This document shows, piece after piece, positions 1-8,062 of a stretch of 64,000 nucleotides of DNA. This DNA comes from Amorphoplanes friuliensis DSM 7358 (lineage in GTDB: Bacteria > Actinomycetota > Actinomycetes > Mycobacteriales > Micromonosporaceae). The first letter of the stretch is position 1. Each line of letters begins with the position of its first letter. The notes below the pieces were generated by a model. The model worked only from the letters and a program-made list of their open reading frames with translations, had not been told where the DNA came from and did not search any database. A program made the position numbers and the translations under genes. The stretch lies in contig NC_022657.1 of NCBI RefSeq assembly GCF_000494755.1, positions 6,052,001-6,116,000 of the forward strand, given 5' to 3'.

Positions 1-166
1 CCTGTTCCTCTTCGGACAGTCCGGGTGGCGGCAGGAGCTCCTTGATGGCGACGTCGCGGCGCAGCACCTCGTCACGGGCCAGCCAGACGCGACCCTGACC
101 GCCCTGACCGAGCGGCCGGACGAGTCGGTAGCGGCCGCCGATCGGCTGCTGAGGCATGTCGGACAC
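1..166 (-). CDS. Serine/threonine protein kinase, N-terminal part (runs off the window)
   Basis: Only the first 55 codons lie in the window; the gene continues beyond base 1. The visible protein carries the first kinase subdomains: a glycine-rich loop (LGQGGQGRVW) that holds the ATP phosphates, then VAIKE with the ATP-anchoring lysine. This is the usual N-terminus of actinobacterial Pkn-type eukaryotic-like kinases, which put the catalytic domain first. I chose GTG at 166 over ATG at 157 because a TACGGT hexamer (minus strand, 174-179) sits 7 nt upstream with no ribosome binding site between, which fits a leaderless transcript. Substrates and any C-terminal sensor domain are outside the window. 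Confidence 0.85.
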   Translation of the reverse strand, partial: MSDMPQQPIGGRYRLVRPLGQGGQGRVWLARDEVLRRDVAIKELLPPPGLSEEEQ

Positions 167-219
167 GCGAGAGACCGTACCGGTTCGCGCCCACCCTTGG
201 GGCACCGGCGGGTCTCCGA

Positions 220-286
220 CTTGTATTGACACAAGCCCTCACCACCTGGCACTCTTCAGTCTTGTATCAAGCACATGACACAAAAG
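220..286 (+). promoter_or_regulatory. Paired CTTGT/ACAAG inverted repeats, candidate GntR operator
   Basis: Bases 220-235 read CTTGTATTGACACAAG, a CTTGT-N6-ACAAG inverted repeat that contains a TTGACA -35-like hexamer (226-231). A second copy at 261-286 has the same two half-sites (CTTGTAT and TGACACAA) split by 8 extra bases. Both lie just upstream of the membrane protein/GntR pair. YtrA-type GntR regulators usually repress their own operon through such repeats, so autoregulation is the likely role. Binding is inferred. Confidence 0.5.
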
Positions 287-295
287 GGGTGCCCG

Positions 296-1111
296 ATGTT
301 CGCGTTCGCCACGGCCGTCCTGGCGCTGCTGGCGCTCGGCACCGCCGCCATGGTGATCATCAGGGTCGCCTGGCCGGCGCCGTCACCATCGCCGTTGATC
401 TTCCGGGCCACGACAGGTTGGCGCCTGGCCGGGATCGTGGCCGGGGCGGCCGTTGCCGTCCTGGTGGCCCGCAGCGGCGACCTGGGACGCGGCTTCCTGG
501 TGGCGGGCCCGGCGTTCGGCCTGACCGTCTTCGCCGGTGCGCTGATCGGCGAGCTGACCCGTCCCGGCCCGGACGGCGAGATCCGTCGCGCCACTCTGCG
601 GGTGCGGCGCGCCCGGGACTACGTCCCCCGTGTGCTCGGCGGCGTCGTCGTGGTGTCCACAGTGCTGCTCGCGGCCATCGCCACGGTGACCACTGCGGCC
701 GGATCCGCGGACGACCTCGGCCGGGCGGGCCGGGCCCTGAGCTGCCCCGGGCTCCTGCAGACGCCCTGGCCCGGCTCGTACTACACACTTCCGGCCCTGG
801 CCCTGGTTGCCGCCGGGCTCGCCGTGGCCGCCTACGCCCTGCACCGCGTGGCGCGTGGCCCGCAGACCGACTCCTCGCGCCGCCGTTCGGCCGAGGTGAT
901 CACCGCGGCGGCCGGAATCCTCGTGCTACTCCCTCTGGCCGGCATCTCGCTCACGGCGGGCGTCCTGCTCGGATCGACCGATCTCACCTGCAACACGCCC
1001 TGGTGGGAGCCCGCCGGCCGGTCCCTGATGGTGCTCAGTCTGCTGGCGTTCGGAACGGCCGTGTGGTGCGGCGCCTGCCTGCTCACCCCGTCCCGCCGGA
1101 GCCGGGCATGA
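296..1111 (+). CDS. Multi-pass membrane protein, unknown function
   Basis: A 271-residue protein with about six or seven hydrophobic segments (first at residues 3-25, last near 240-262) joined by short Arg-rich loops. I do not recognise the family. The ATG at 296 is preferred to an in-frame ATG at 275 because AAAAGGGG sits 6-7 nt upstream, and the earlier ATG falls inside the candidate operator. Its stop overlaps the start of the GntR gene (ATGA at 1108-1111), so the two are translationally coupled. Membrane protein plus short GntR is the typical arrangement of YtrA-like operons that respond to envelope stress or antibiotics; that role is inference from layout. Confidence 0.7.
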   Translation: MFAFATAVLALLALGTAAMVIIRVAWPAPSPSPLIFRATTGWRLAGIVAGAAVAVLVARSGDLGRGFLVAGPAFGLTVFAGALIGELTRPGPDGEIRRATLRVRRARDYVPRVLGGVVVVSTVLLAAIATVTTAAGSADDLGRAGRALSCPGLLQTPWPGSYYTLPALALVAAGLAVAAYALHRVARGPQTDSSRRRSAEVITAAAGILVLLPLAGISLTAGVLLGSTDLTCNTPWWEPAGRSLMVLSLLAFGTAVWCGACLLTPSRRSRA

Positions 1112-1491
1112 CCTCACCGCCCCAGCTCAGCGTCGTCACGACCGATCCCACCCCGCCGTACGAGCAGGTACGCCGCCAGCTCGCGGAACTGATCGGCAGC
1201 GGCGCACTCCCCCGCGGCGAACGACTGCCACCGCTGCGTCAGCTCGCCGGTGACCTCGGGCTGGCGATCGGCACGGTGGCCCGGGCATATCGGGAGCTGG
1301 AAGCCGCCGGCCTGGTCGTCTCACGCCGCGGCGGCGGCACGCGGGTCGCGGACCGGCCCGCCCAGGCCGAACCCGAACCGGACGTCCTGCTCCGGGCCGC
1401 CGAGGACTACGTCTGGCGAGCCCGGGCGGCCGGCGCGAGCCGCGACGCCATCCTGGCCGCGCTGCACCGAGCCCTCGAAGCCAGGTATTGA
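1108..1491 (+). CDS. GntR-family transcriptional regulator, YtrA-like
   Basis: A 127-residue protein with an N-terminal winged helix-turn-helix (about residues 14-82). Typical GntR features are PPYEQVRRQLAELI, the GxLPxGERLPPLRQLA turn, and GTVARAYRELEAAGLV for the recognition helix region. After the DNA-binding domain there is only a short helical tail of about 45 residues. This matches the YtrA subfamily, which lacks the large FadR or MocR effector domain. It overlaps the upstream membrane protein by 4 bp and probably represses that operon through the repeats at 220-286. The effector is unknown. Confidence 0.88.
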   Translation: MTSPPQLSVVTTDPTPPYEQVRRQLAELIGSGALPRGERLPPLRQLAGDLGLAIGTVARAYRELEAAGLVVSRRGGGTRVADRPAQAEPEPDVLLRAAEDYVWRARAAGASRDAILAALHRALEARY

Positions 1492-1497
1492 GAGGCA

Positions 1498-1878
1498 GTG
1501 AATCGCGACATGACTCCGCCCAAGATCGTTCTGGTCGACGACCTACGCTCCTTCACCGACGGCACGGTCGCGGAGATCGCCCGGACCAGCGCCGCGGGCG
1601 TGCAGCTGCTCACCACCCTGGGCGCCGGCCGCATCGACGAACTCTGGCTCGATCACGACCTGGGCGGCGACGACACCATCTGGCCGGTCGTGGCGGTCCT
1701 CGAGGAAGCCGCCTTCACCGGCAACCCCCTGACCATCGGCGTCGTCCACATTCATTCCGCGAACCCACCGGGCGCGGCCCGCATCAGCCAGGCCCTGACC
1801 CGGTGGGGCTACACGGTTCGCGTCGTTTCCGGGTCGCCCCGGGTCGGCTACTTGGCCGACAACCCACCCTCGGCCTGA
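1498..1878 (+). CDS. Cyclic-phosphate-processing receiver-domain-like protein
   Basis: A 126-residue single-domain protein. It opens with a beta strand and acidic pair (KIVLVDDLRSF) and has LWLDHDLGGDD near residue 45. These resemble the receiver-like fold called cyclic-phosphate processing receiver, in which the LDHDLG motif replaces the phosphoacceptor region of ordinary response regulators. No output domain is attached. It starts (GTG) 6 nt after the GntR stop and probably shares its transcript. The family assignment rests on these motifs only; the substrate is unknown. Confidence 0.55.
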   Translation: MNRDMTPPKIVLVDDLRSFTDGTVAEIARTSAAGVQLLTTLGAGRIDELWLDHDLGGDDTIWPVVAVLEEAAFTGNPLTIGVVHIHSANPPGAARISQALTRWGYTVRVVSGSPRVGYLADNPPSA

Positions 1879-1980
1879 CCGCGGGTTAACCACACCAGGA
1901 AGGGCGGGGCGTCTCGGTGGGAACTGCAAGACCCGATCCCGAGGATGAGGGGACAGTCCTCGACCACGGGAGTCCTGACC

Positions 1981-2523
1981 ATGAACGAAGTTGTTGCCCG
2001 GACCGGCACAGCGGAGAAAGTCTGGCGCAGCCTCGCCTACTGCGCGGTGTTGATTCCCGTCGCGCTCGGCGCACTGGTGGTCGGGCGGGGCGCGGCGGGC
2101 TGGTGGCGGGCCTTGCGCACGCGCCTGCTCCAGGCTGCACCCGTGGCGGAGGGCCGTCCCGGCACGGGCGCGGTGGCGGTCCACGCGGTGCAGAGTCTGC
2201 TGCTGGGGGTTGCTGCTCTGATTCCGCTCGGCATGCAGGTGCTGATGGTGCTGCGGGGTGCCCTCTACGGCTTTGTCGATCCCGGGCCGTACGACACGTC
2301 GTGGGGTGGGCCGACCCGTGGTGGGGCGTGGGCCGCGCACTTCCTGATCAGCGTTCCGTTGAGTCTGGCCGGGTTGGCGCTGCTCGTGGGCATCGCCGCG
2401 ATGCATCAGCGGTTGACGGCCTCGCTGGACGGGGAGCGCCGCGCCCGTTGGCTGACGCCGGTGACTGCCGGGCTCTGCGTGGCCGGGGGTCTCTTCCTGG
2501 TGGGATGGGTGCGGCAGATCTGA
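1981..2523 (+). CDS. Membrane protein resembling the stand-alone putative sensor domain
   Basis: A 180-residue protein with four hydrophobic segments (about residues 18-42, 72-95, 118-142 and 156-178). The WGGPT-x3-AWAxH segment before the third helix, and the layout of two helices, a loop and two helices, resemble the 'putative sensor' domain that precedes histidine kinase domains in actinobacteria. Here no kinase follows, so it would be a free-standing version. GGGAG lies 8 nt before the ATG. It converges with the GDSL gene, leaving only 4 bp between them. The family call is tentative. Confidence 0.5.
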   Translation: MNEVVARTGTAEKVWRSLAYCAVLIPVALGALVVGRGAAGWWRALRTRLLQAAPVAEGRPGTGAVAVHAVQSLLLGVAALIPLGMQVLMVLRGALYGFVDPGPYDTSWGGPTRGGAWAAHFLISVPLSLAGLALLVGIAAMHQRLTASLDGERRARWLTPVTAGLCVAGGLFLVGWVRQI

Positions 2524-2527
2524 GGGG

Positions 2528-3373
2528 TCACCAGGTGAAGCGGCCCGGGTAGGTGACGTCGGCGAGTTTGTTCTGACCCTCGATGTCGGGGTGGAAGTAG
2601 TCGCGCTCGTTGACCAGGTCGAGGGAGAACCGCACGCGGTGAGCGCTCCCGCCGTCCCAGCGGCAGCGCTTGCCGTAGTCCTCGCAGGCGTCCGCGAGCT
2701 CGTCGTTGTAGGCGTCGACACGCTTGTCGACCTGGCGGCGGCGGTCCTCGTCGGCCTGGGCGGTCGAGGTGGGGCGGGCCAGCAGCGAGGGGCAGACGCC
2801 GCGGTTCCAGGCGCGTACGGCGTTGGTGTTCTCGTGGCCGAGCTGCCAGAGCCGGTAGAGGTCCGGGATGCTGACGACCAGGACCCGCGCCTTGGGCAGG
2901 CCCTTCTTGAGGCGGGTCAGGGCCGCGTCGATCTGCTCACGGAACGTGGCGACGGACGTCATGCCGGCGGCGGTGTCGGTGCAGGCGTCGTTGGCCCCGA
3001 TCAGGACGGTGACGTACTGGACCTTGGCGTCGACCGCCCGTTTGGCCTGCGCGGAGAGGCCTCTGGCCCGCGCCCCGGGTACGGCGTAGTTGTCGGCGTT
3101 GCCCTTGATCTTGGAATTGTCGTCCCGGATCCGCCGGTAGTGGCTGTCGACCGCGGCGCTGCTGCCGGTCGACCAGGAGTTGCGGTAGCAGGCGACGAGG
3201 GTGAAGCAGGTGCCGTAGCCGGCGGTGATGGAGTCGCCCAGGGCGGCCATCGAGGCGGGCCGGTTGCTCTTCGGCTTGCCGGTCGGGTCCGGCGCGGCGG
3301 TGCCTTCACCCTCGCAGGCCAGGGCCAGTGCGGCCAGGAGCACCAAGGCGACCAGTTGCCAGCGACGCGGCAC
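2528..3373 (-). CDS. SGNH/GDSL-family esterase, exported, possibly a lipoprotein
   Basis: A 281-residue exported hydrolase. The N-terminus is a signal peptide with a Cys at residue 20 in an ALAC context, a plausible though not ideal lipobox. Block I is ALGDSITAG with nucleophile Ser48, block III is GANDAC with the oxyanion Asn, and block V near the C-terminus is DYFHPD with the catalytic Asp and His. All SGNH residues are present. Start is GTG with GAGGGG 7 nt upstream. It is transcribed divergently from the GH43 gene. Such enzymes remove acyl or acetyl esters from lipids or polysaccharides; pairing with an arabinosidase would fit polysaccharide de-esterification, which is inference. Confidence 0.88.
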   Translation of the reverse strand: MPRRWQLVALVLLAALALACEGEGTAAPDPTGKPKSNRPASMAALGDSITAGYGTCFTLVACYRNSWSTGSSAAVDSHYRRIRDDNSKIKGNADNYAVPGARARGLSAQAKRAVDAKVQYVTVLIGANDACTDTAAGMTSVATFREQIDAALTRLKKGLPKARVLVVSIPDLYRLWQLGHENTNAVRAWNRGVCPSLLARPTSTAQADEDRRRQVDKRVDAYNDELADACEDYGKRCRWDGGSAHRVRFSLDLVNERDYFHPDIEGQNKLADVTYPGRFTW

Positions 3374-3499
3374 GGACCATCCCCTCGTTCACGGTGAGCG
3401 ACGACTCCATGACGGTAAGGCATTGCCCGGCGGGAAGTCGAGGACGGCGCGATACACCTTGACGGGGATCGATGTGTTGCGTTGAGATGAACACCGTCG

Positions 3500-3515
3500 A
3501 TGTTAACGGTCACAT
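3500..3515 (+). promoter_or_regulatory. LacI-type operator-like palindrome upstream of the GH43 gene
   Basis: ATGTTAACGGTCACAT is an imperfect 16-bp palindrome with a central CG, 12 bp before the GH43 start codon. It differs at only two positions from the symmetric form ATGTTAACGTTAACAT. LacI-family regulators of glycoside hydrolase genes usually bind such sites. No LacI gene is in the window, so the regulator would be encoded elsewhere. Confidence 0.4.
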
Positions 3516-3527
3516 CAGGGAGCGCCC

Positions 3528-4853
3528 ATGCGGAAGATCCGGATTCTGGCCGCTGTGGTAAGCGGTGTCCTGGCGAGTGCCGCGCTGTTCGTCGCTCCCG
3601 CCGAGGCGGCCGGCCCGGCGCCGCACTACCTGATGACGGCGTTCACCAACTCCAGCGAGTCGAACATGTACGTCTACGACTCGGCGAACGGCACCGACTA
3701 CAGCCTGATCCGGGCGAACGCGTACACGCCGCCGGCCGGGCTCATCCGCGACCCGAGCGTCATGCGGCACACCGACGGCTACTACTACCTCGTCTACACG
3801 ACCAACTGGACGGGGAACACGATCGGCTTCGCCCGCAGCGCCGACCACGTGACCTGGACGTTCCTGCGCAACGTCACCGTCGGCCTGAACGGCTCGACCG
3901 GCAGCACCTGGGCGCCGGAGTGGTTCAAGGACACCGACGGCAGCGTCCACGTCGTGTTCTCCGCGTCGACGGCGGGCACGGCGGGGCAGTTCCAGCCGTA
4001 CAAGATCACTGCGACGAGCGGTGACCTCTCGACGTGGAGCGCGCGCACCGCGATCGGCATCCCGGCCAACCACATCGACACGTTTGTCGTCCGCTCCGGC
4101 GCCACCTACCACGCGTTCGTCAAGAACGAGACCACCAAGTACATCGAGCACGCGACGGCGCCGGCCCTGACCGGCCCCTGGACCTTCACCGGTACGGGCA
4201 ACTGGGCCGGCTGGGGCTCCGGGCTGGAAGGGCCCGCGCTGGTCCAGCTGCCGTCGGGCGCCTGGCGGCTCTACTTCGACCAGTACGGGGCCGGCCGCTA
4301 CTACTACGCCGACAGCAGCAACCTGACGACGTGGTCGGCAAAGACGGAACTGCCCGGCCTCTCCGGCACGGTGCGGCACTTCACCGTGCTGCGGGAGAAC
4401 GTGGGCGACAGCACCGCCGTGCCGACCGGCAACCGCTCGCTGCGCTCGTCCAACTTCCCCGACCGGTACGTCCGGCACCGCAACAGCCTCGGTTACGTCG
4501 AGGTGCCGGGCACGGCCACCGACCGGCTCGATGCGACCTTCACGATCGGCGCCGGGCTGGCCAACGGCAACTGTTACTCACTGCAGTCCGTGAACCCCGC
4601 CGGCCGCTACCTGCGCCACAACAACAACCGGCTGATCCTCTCGGCGAACGACGGCACGGCGACGTTCCGCAACGACGCGACCTTCTGCGGCCGGGCGGGC
4701 CTCTCCGGCACCGGGACGACGTCCTTCGAGTCGTACAACTACCCGGGCTTCTACCTCCGGCACTACAACTACGAACTTCGCATCGACCGCAACGACAACT
4801 CCGCCACGCTGAAGGCAGACGCGTCCTTCACCGTCTCCGCGCCGCTGGGCTGA
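3528..4853 (+). CDS. Secreted GH43-like glycoside hydrolase with C-terminal AbfB (CBM42) domain
   Basis: A 441-residue secreted enzyme. Residues 1-28 form a signal peptide ending in an Ala-rich site. Residues about 30-300 look like the five-bladed propeller of GH43-related arabinosidases, with an acidic residue in LIRDPSV and a Glu in GSGLEGPAL as candidate catalytic residues. Residues about 303-440 form an AbfB arabinose-binding domain, a beta-trefoil with repeated (F/L)RH motifs (YVRHRN, YLRHNN, YLRHYN). Predicted action is release of L-arabinofuranose from arabinan or arabinoxylan. GGGAG precedes the ATG, and a LacI-like palindrome overlaps the leader. The exact linkage cut cannot be read from sequence. 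Confidence 0.87.
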   Translation: MRKIRILAAVVSGVLASAALFVAPAEAAGPAPHYLMTAFTNSSESNMYVYDSANGTDYSLIRANAYTPPAGLIRDPSVMRHTDGYYYLVYTTNWTGNTIGFARSADHVTWTFLRNVTVGLNGSTGSTWAPEWFKDTDGSVHVVFSASTAGTAGQFQPYKITATSGDLSTWSARTAIGIPANHIDTFVVRSGATYHAFVKNETTKYIEHATAPALTGPWTFTGTGNWAGWGSGLEGPALVQLPSGAWRLYFDQYGAGRYYYADSSNLTTWSAKTELPGLSGTVRHFTVLRENVGDSTAVPTGNRSLRSSNFPDRYVRHRNSLGYVEVPGTATDRLDATFTIGAGLANGNCYSLQSVNPAGRYLRHNNNRLILSANDGTATFRNDATFCGRAGLSGTGTTSFESYNYPGFYLRHYNYELRIDRNDNSATLKADASFTVSAPLG

Positions 4854-4860
4854 GGTGGAC

Positions 4861-6249
4861 CTACCTGTTGTGCGGCCGTGTCTTGAGCGGTGACCTCAGG
4901 TGCAGACGCAGTTCGGGACTGGTCAGGGGCACGCTGCTCCACGTCACGGTGGCTGTGGGCGTACCGGGGCGGGCCTCGACCCGGACCCGGTGCGGGGAGG
5001 TGATGACATAAAGCTCGGCGACGAAGGTGTCGCCCTGCCAGGCGCCGGTGGCGACGACCGGCCGGCCGAGCGGTGAGCTCTCCCGCCACTCGCCGTGCCC
5101 GACCCCGACCTCGATGCCGGACCCGAGGTTCAGCAGCCAGCCGTGCTCATCGGGATCGACGGTCAAGACAGAGCCGGAAGGCACCACCGAGCCCTCGATC
5201 TTCGCGGTCAGGGAACGCCCGGGCCCGGCCGAACCCGGCACCGGCGTGAGTGACAGCCCCCGCAGCCGCTCGGCGAGGAGCTGGTCGTCGCGGGCACTGT
5301 CCACGTCGTCCAGGCCGGGGAGCAGGGTCTCCCAGCAGAACTGCGCGGTGCCGACCCCCTCCTGCGTGATGGCGGCGGTCACGACCACCACCAGGTCGTG
5401 CGACGGGACGACCACACACTGCTGGCCGAAAGCACCGTCGCCGTAGAAGCCGTGCTGAGACGTCCAGAACTGGTAGCCGTACCCGAAGCCCGGGTCGTTC
5501 TTGTCCGGGATCGAGACGTGCCGGCGAGTGGCGAGCTCCACCCAGTCGCGCGGGACGAGCTGCCGGTCGCCCCAGCGGCCGCCGTGCAGCAGCAGCTCAC
5601 CGAACGCCGCGACGGCCTCGGTCGTCAGGTGCAGCCCGTGGAATCCGAAGGAGGAACCACTCGCCACCAGGTCCCACTCGGCGTGATCGATGCCCATGGG
5701 GCCGAACAGCCGCTCGCGCAGGAGCTGCGGCAGGTCCTGTTCCGTGACCCGTTCCACCATCCGGGCCAGGACGAAGGTGGTCGCGTTGTCGTAGGCGTGC
5801 AGCGTTCCCTCGGGCTCCGGGAACGGTACGCGCAAGAAGCCCCGGATCAGGTCGTCCGGTTCCCGCTCCCAGGCCTCGTCGAGGCTGTCCGTGACGTGTC
5901 CGGTGGTCATGGACAGCAGGTGGTGCACGGTGAGACGCCGCGCCTGCTCCGAGGCATCGGCCGGAACGTGGTCGTAGAGCACGTCCACGACTCGATCGTG
6001 CAGCGAGAGCAGGCCGTCGGCGATGACCAGGCCCACGGCGATCGAGGTGAACGACTTGGTCAGCGAGTAGAGCAGGTGCGGGCGCTCAGCGGAGTACGGC
6101 GTCCACCAGCCCTCGGCGACAACGTGCCCGTGGCGGACGACCATGATGGAGTGACACTCGATGCCCTGCGCCTCGTACCGGTCCAGCAGCGCGGTGATCG
6201 CGCGGGACGAGACTCCCGAGGCAGCCGGTGTCGATCGAGGGAGGAGCAC
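4861..6249 (-). CDS. Serine hydrolase of the class C beta-lactamase/esterase family
   Basis: A 462-residue cytoplasmic-looking protein without a signal peptide. The beta-lactamase/transpeptidase fold spans about residues 10-330, with SLTK (Ser62 nucleophile, Lys65) and YDN (Tyr153-Asn155). A beta-rich C-terminal domain of about 120 residues follows, as in several actinobacterial esterases and D-amino-acid peptidases of this family. GTG start at 6249: a TACGGT hexamer (6256-6261, minus strand) lies exactly 6 nt upstream with no Shine-Dalgarno, the leaderless pattern. It converges with GH43, with 7 bp between stops. The substrate is unknown; a true beta-lactamase role is unlikely without export. 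Confidence 0.82.
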   Translation of the reverse strand: MLLPRSTPAASGVSSRAITALLDRYEAQGIECHSIMVVRHGHVVAEGWWTPYSAERPHLLYSLTKSFTSIAVGLVIADGLLSLHDRVVDVLYDHVPADASEQARRLTVHHLLSMTTGHVTDSLDEAWEREPDDLIRGFLRVPFPEPEGTLHAYDNATTFVLARMVERVTEQDLPQLLRERLFGPMGIDHAEWDLVASGSSFGFHGLHLTTEAVAAFGELLLHGGRWGDRQLVPRDWVELATRRHVSIPDKNDPGFGYGYQFWTSQHGFYGDGAFGQQCVVVPSHDLVVVVTAAITQEGVGTAQFCWETLLPGLDDVDSARDDQLLAERLRGLSLTPVPGSAGPGRSLTAKIEGSVVPSGSVLTVDPDEHGWLLNLGSGIEVGVGHGEWRESSPLGRPVVATGAWQGDTFVAELYVITSPHRVRVEARPGTPTATVTWSSVPLTSPELRLHLRSPLKTRPHNR

Positions 6250-6293
6250 CCGGGCACCGTAGCAACGCCGGCAGCTTTCCGGCGCCCCGGTTT

Positions 6294-6716
6294 TCAGACC
6301 GCGAGCAGGCCCGGCCTGGTCGTGCGGGGTTCGCTCTCAGCCAGAACGGCGCCGAGCATCTCGGGCTCGATCGGCAGCGCCGCCGCGCCGGCCCCCATGA
6401 TGGGGCGGGGGCGGCGGGGCTGGACGCGGCCGGAACTGCCGCCACGACCCGGGTAGACCATCAGACCGTTGACCGGGTCGGGCACCGCGTCGAGGGCGGC
6501 GTGCACGGCCGGCAGATCGCGGAAGACGTGCCACTGCTCGTCGCTGCGGAAGGCGATCTCGAGGAGCACACCCCAGGAGTGCGGGCGCCAACTCCACTCG
6601 TACGCACCGTGGGTGATAGCCGCCTCGGTGAGGGCGTTGCCGTGCGCGTCCTGCCAGCGCGCCGCCGATAGCGTCGCGCTGTCGAAGATCTCGATGGACC
6701 ACCAGTGCAGTTCCAT
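6294..6716 (-). CDS. Conserved-looking hypothetical protein
   Basis: A 140-residue soluble protein of unknown function. The N-terminal 90 residues look well ordered (HWWSIEIFDSAT, WHVFRDLPAVHAALDAVPDP). The C-terminal 50 residues are rich in Pro, Gly and Arg and look disordered. A TAGCAT hexamer lies 9 nt before the ATG, suggesting a very short or absent leader. It is 44 bp upstream of the serine hydrolase gene on the same strand but each has its own -10-like hexamer. No motif allows a functional call. Confidence 0.55.
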   Translation of the reverse strand: MELHWWSIEIFDSATLSAARWQDAHGNALTEAAITHGAYEWSWRPHSWGVLLEIAFRSDEQWHVFRDLPAVHAALDAVPDPVNGLMVYPGRGGSSGRVQPRRPRPIMGAGAAALPIEPEMLGAVLAESEPRTTRPGLLAV

Positions 6717-6761
6717 GGTGGTTCGATGCTACGCCCGGGAAGCGTGGCCGCGTGTGCCGTT

Positions 6762-8021
6762 TCAGTACCGGCCGTCGACCATGCCCATCAGGCGATCGAG
6801 GATGTATTCGCCGGCCGCGCGGAGGCCGTTGTGCTCGTAGGCGTTGGTGATCCAGACGCGGGTGTTGCCCACCGCGCGGGCCGTCTCCAGTTGCAGGTTC
6901 GCGTCGACGTACATGTCGTCGAAGTAGACCGCCGCGCGGACGGGGACCTCGTTGGTGGCCAGGCGGGCGGCGTCGTACAGGATCGGCCAGTCGGCGTGGG
7001 CGGCCAGGAGGTCGGCGGCCGCGGCGAACGGCTCGAGGGATCTGATCTCGCGGAACATCCAGGGGTAGAACATCTCGCCGGTGAAGAGCAGCGGGTCGGC
7101 GTCGGCGGCGAACTCGGGGTGGTTGGCCAGCTCACGGTCGGCCGACCAGTTCGCCGCGAAGGTGCCCTGGCCGTAGGTGAACTCCTGCAGCGCGAAGATG
7201 GGCATGTCGACGAAGGCCGTCTCCATCATCATCTGATAGAGGAAACCGTCGGACAGGTCCTTGCCGTGCCAGGCCTCGTCCAGCATCCAGTGGATCCGGG
7301 CGTACCCGTCGCTCATCCCGAAGCAGCTCCCGGCGACCCGCAGGCGCCGCGCGGTGAAGCGGTCGCCGTCGGGCAGGAACACCTCGTTCGCCTCGAGGTG
7401 GTCGGCGATCCTCCGGACCGTCGCCACGTCCTGCGGGTACTCGCGGTAGAACTCGGCGTTCTTCGCGGCCACGCGGGGGTAGGTGCGGGCGTACACGTCG
7501 TCGGCGGTGGTGGTCAGGCCGGGAAGACCGCCGGTCACGTAGCAGGCCCGCAGCGACTCGGGCGCCCTCGACAGGTACGCGAGAGTGATGAACCCGCCGT
7601 AGCTCTGCCCGAGCGTCTCCCACTGCCGCACCCCCGCGATGCGCTCACGGGCGATCTCGGCGTCCGCGACGATGCTGTCCGCCCGGAAGAGCCGCAGGTA
7701 CGCGGCCAGCCGCTCCGGTTCCATCCCGGCCACCGTCCGGGCGGTCACCGGGGTGCTGCGGCCCGTCCCGCGCTGGTCGAGCAGCAGAACCCGGTGGGTC
7801 TTCAGGGCCCGGGCCAGCCACGCCTCGGCCTGCAGGGGCCGCGGGCTCTTGCCACCGGGGCCGCCCTGGAGGAACAGCAACCACGGCAGGTCGTCGCCGG
7901 CACGCGCCGGCGAGACCACCTCCCGGGCGAAGACATCGATGGTCGCCCCGTCCGGATCGGCATGATCCAGCGGTACGGCGATGGTGTGATCCCTGACGGC
8001 CAACCCGGGAGTAGCGATCAT
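6762..8021 (-). CDS. Alpha/beta hydrolase, prolyl aminopeptidase (proline iminopeptidase)-like
   Basis: A 419-residue S33-type hydrolase. It has the oxyanion segment LFLQGGPGG, the RGTGRSTPV turn typical of prolyl aminopeptidases, and the nucleophile elbow GQSYGGF. An all-helical cap follows, and the C-terminal HNG supplies the catalytic His. Family members remove N-terminal proline from peptides. The length fits the larger actinobacterial prolyl aminopeptidases. A TACCGT hexamer lies exactly 6 nt before the ATG, so the gene is probably leaderless. It is divergent from the acetyltransferase gene, which shows the same arrangement. No signal peptide. Confidence 0.87.
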   Translation of the reverse strand: MIATPGLAVRDHTIAVPLDHADPDGATIDVFAREVVSPARAGDDLPWLLFLQGGPGGKSPRPLQAEAWLARALKTHRVLLLDQRGTGRSTPVTARTVAGMEPERLAAYLRLFRADSIVADAEIARERIAGVRQWETLGQSYGGFITLAYLSRAPESLRACYVTGGLPGLTTTADDVYARTYPRVAAKNAEFYREYPQDVATVRRIADHLEANEVFLPDGDRFTARRLRVAGSCFGMSDGYARIHWMLDEAWHGKDLSDGFLYQMMMETAFVDMPIFALQEFTYGQGTFAANWSADRELANHPEFAADADPLLFTGEMFYPWMFREIRSLEPFAAAADLLAAHADWPILYDAARLATNEVPVRAAVYFDDMYVDANLQLETARAVGNTRVWITNAYEHNGLRAAGEYILDRLMGMVDGRY

Positions 8022-8062
8022 CCGACCACGGTAGCCAGTCGCGCGGGCGTTAGGTTCGGGAC

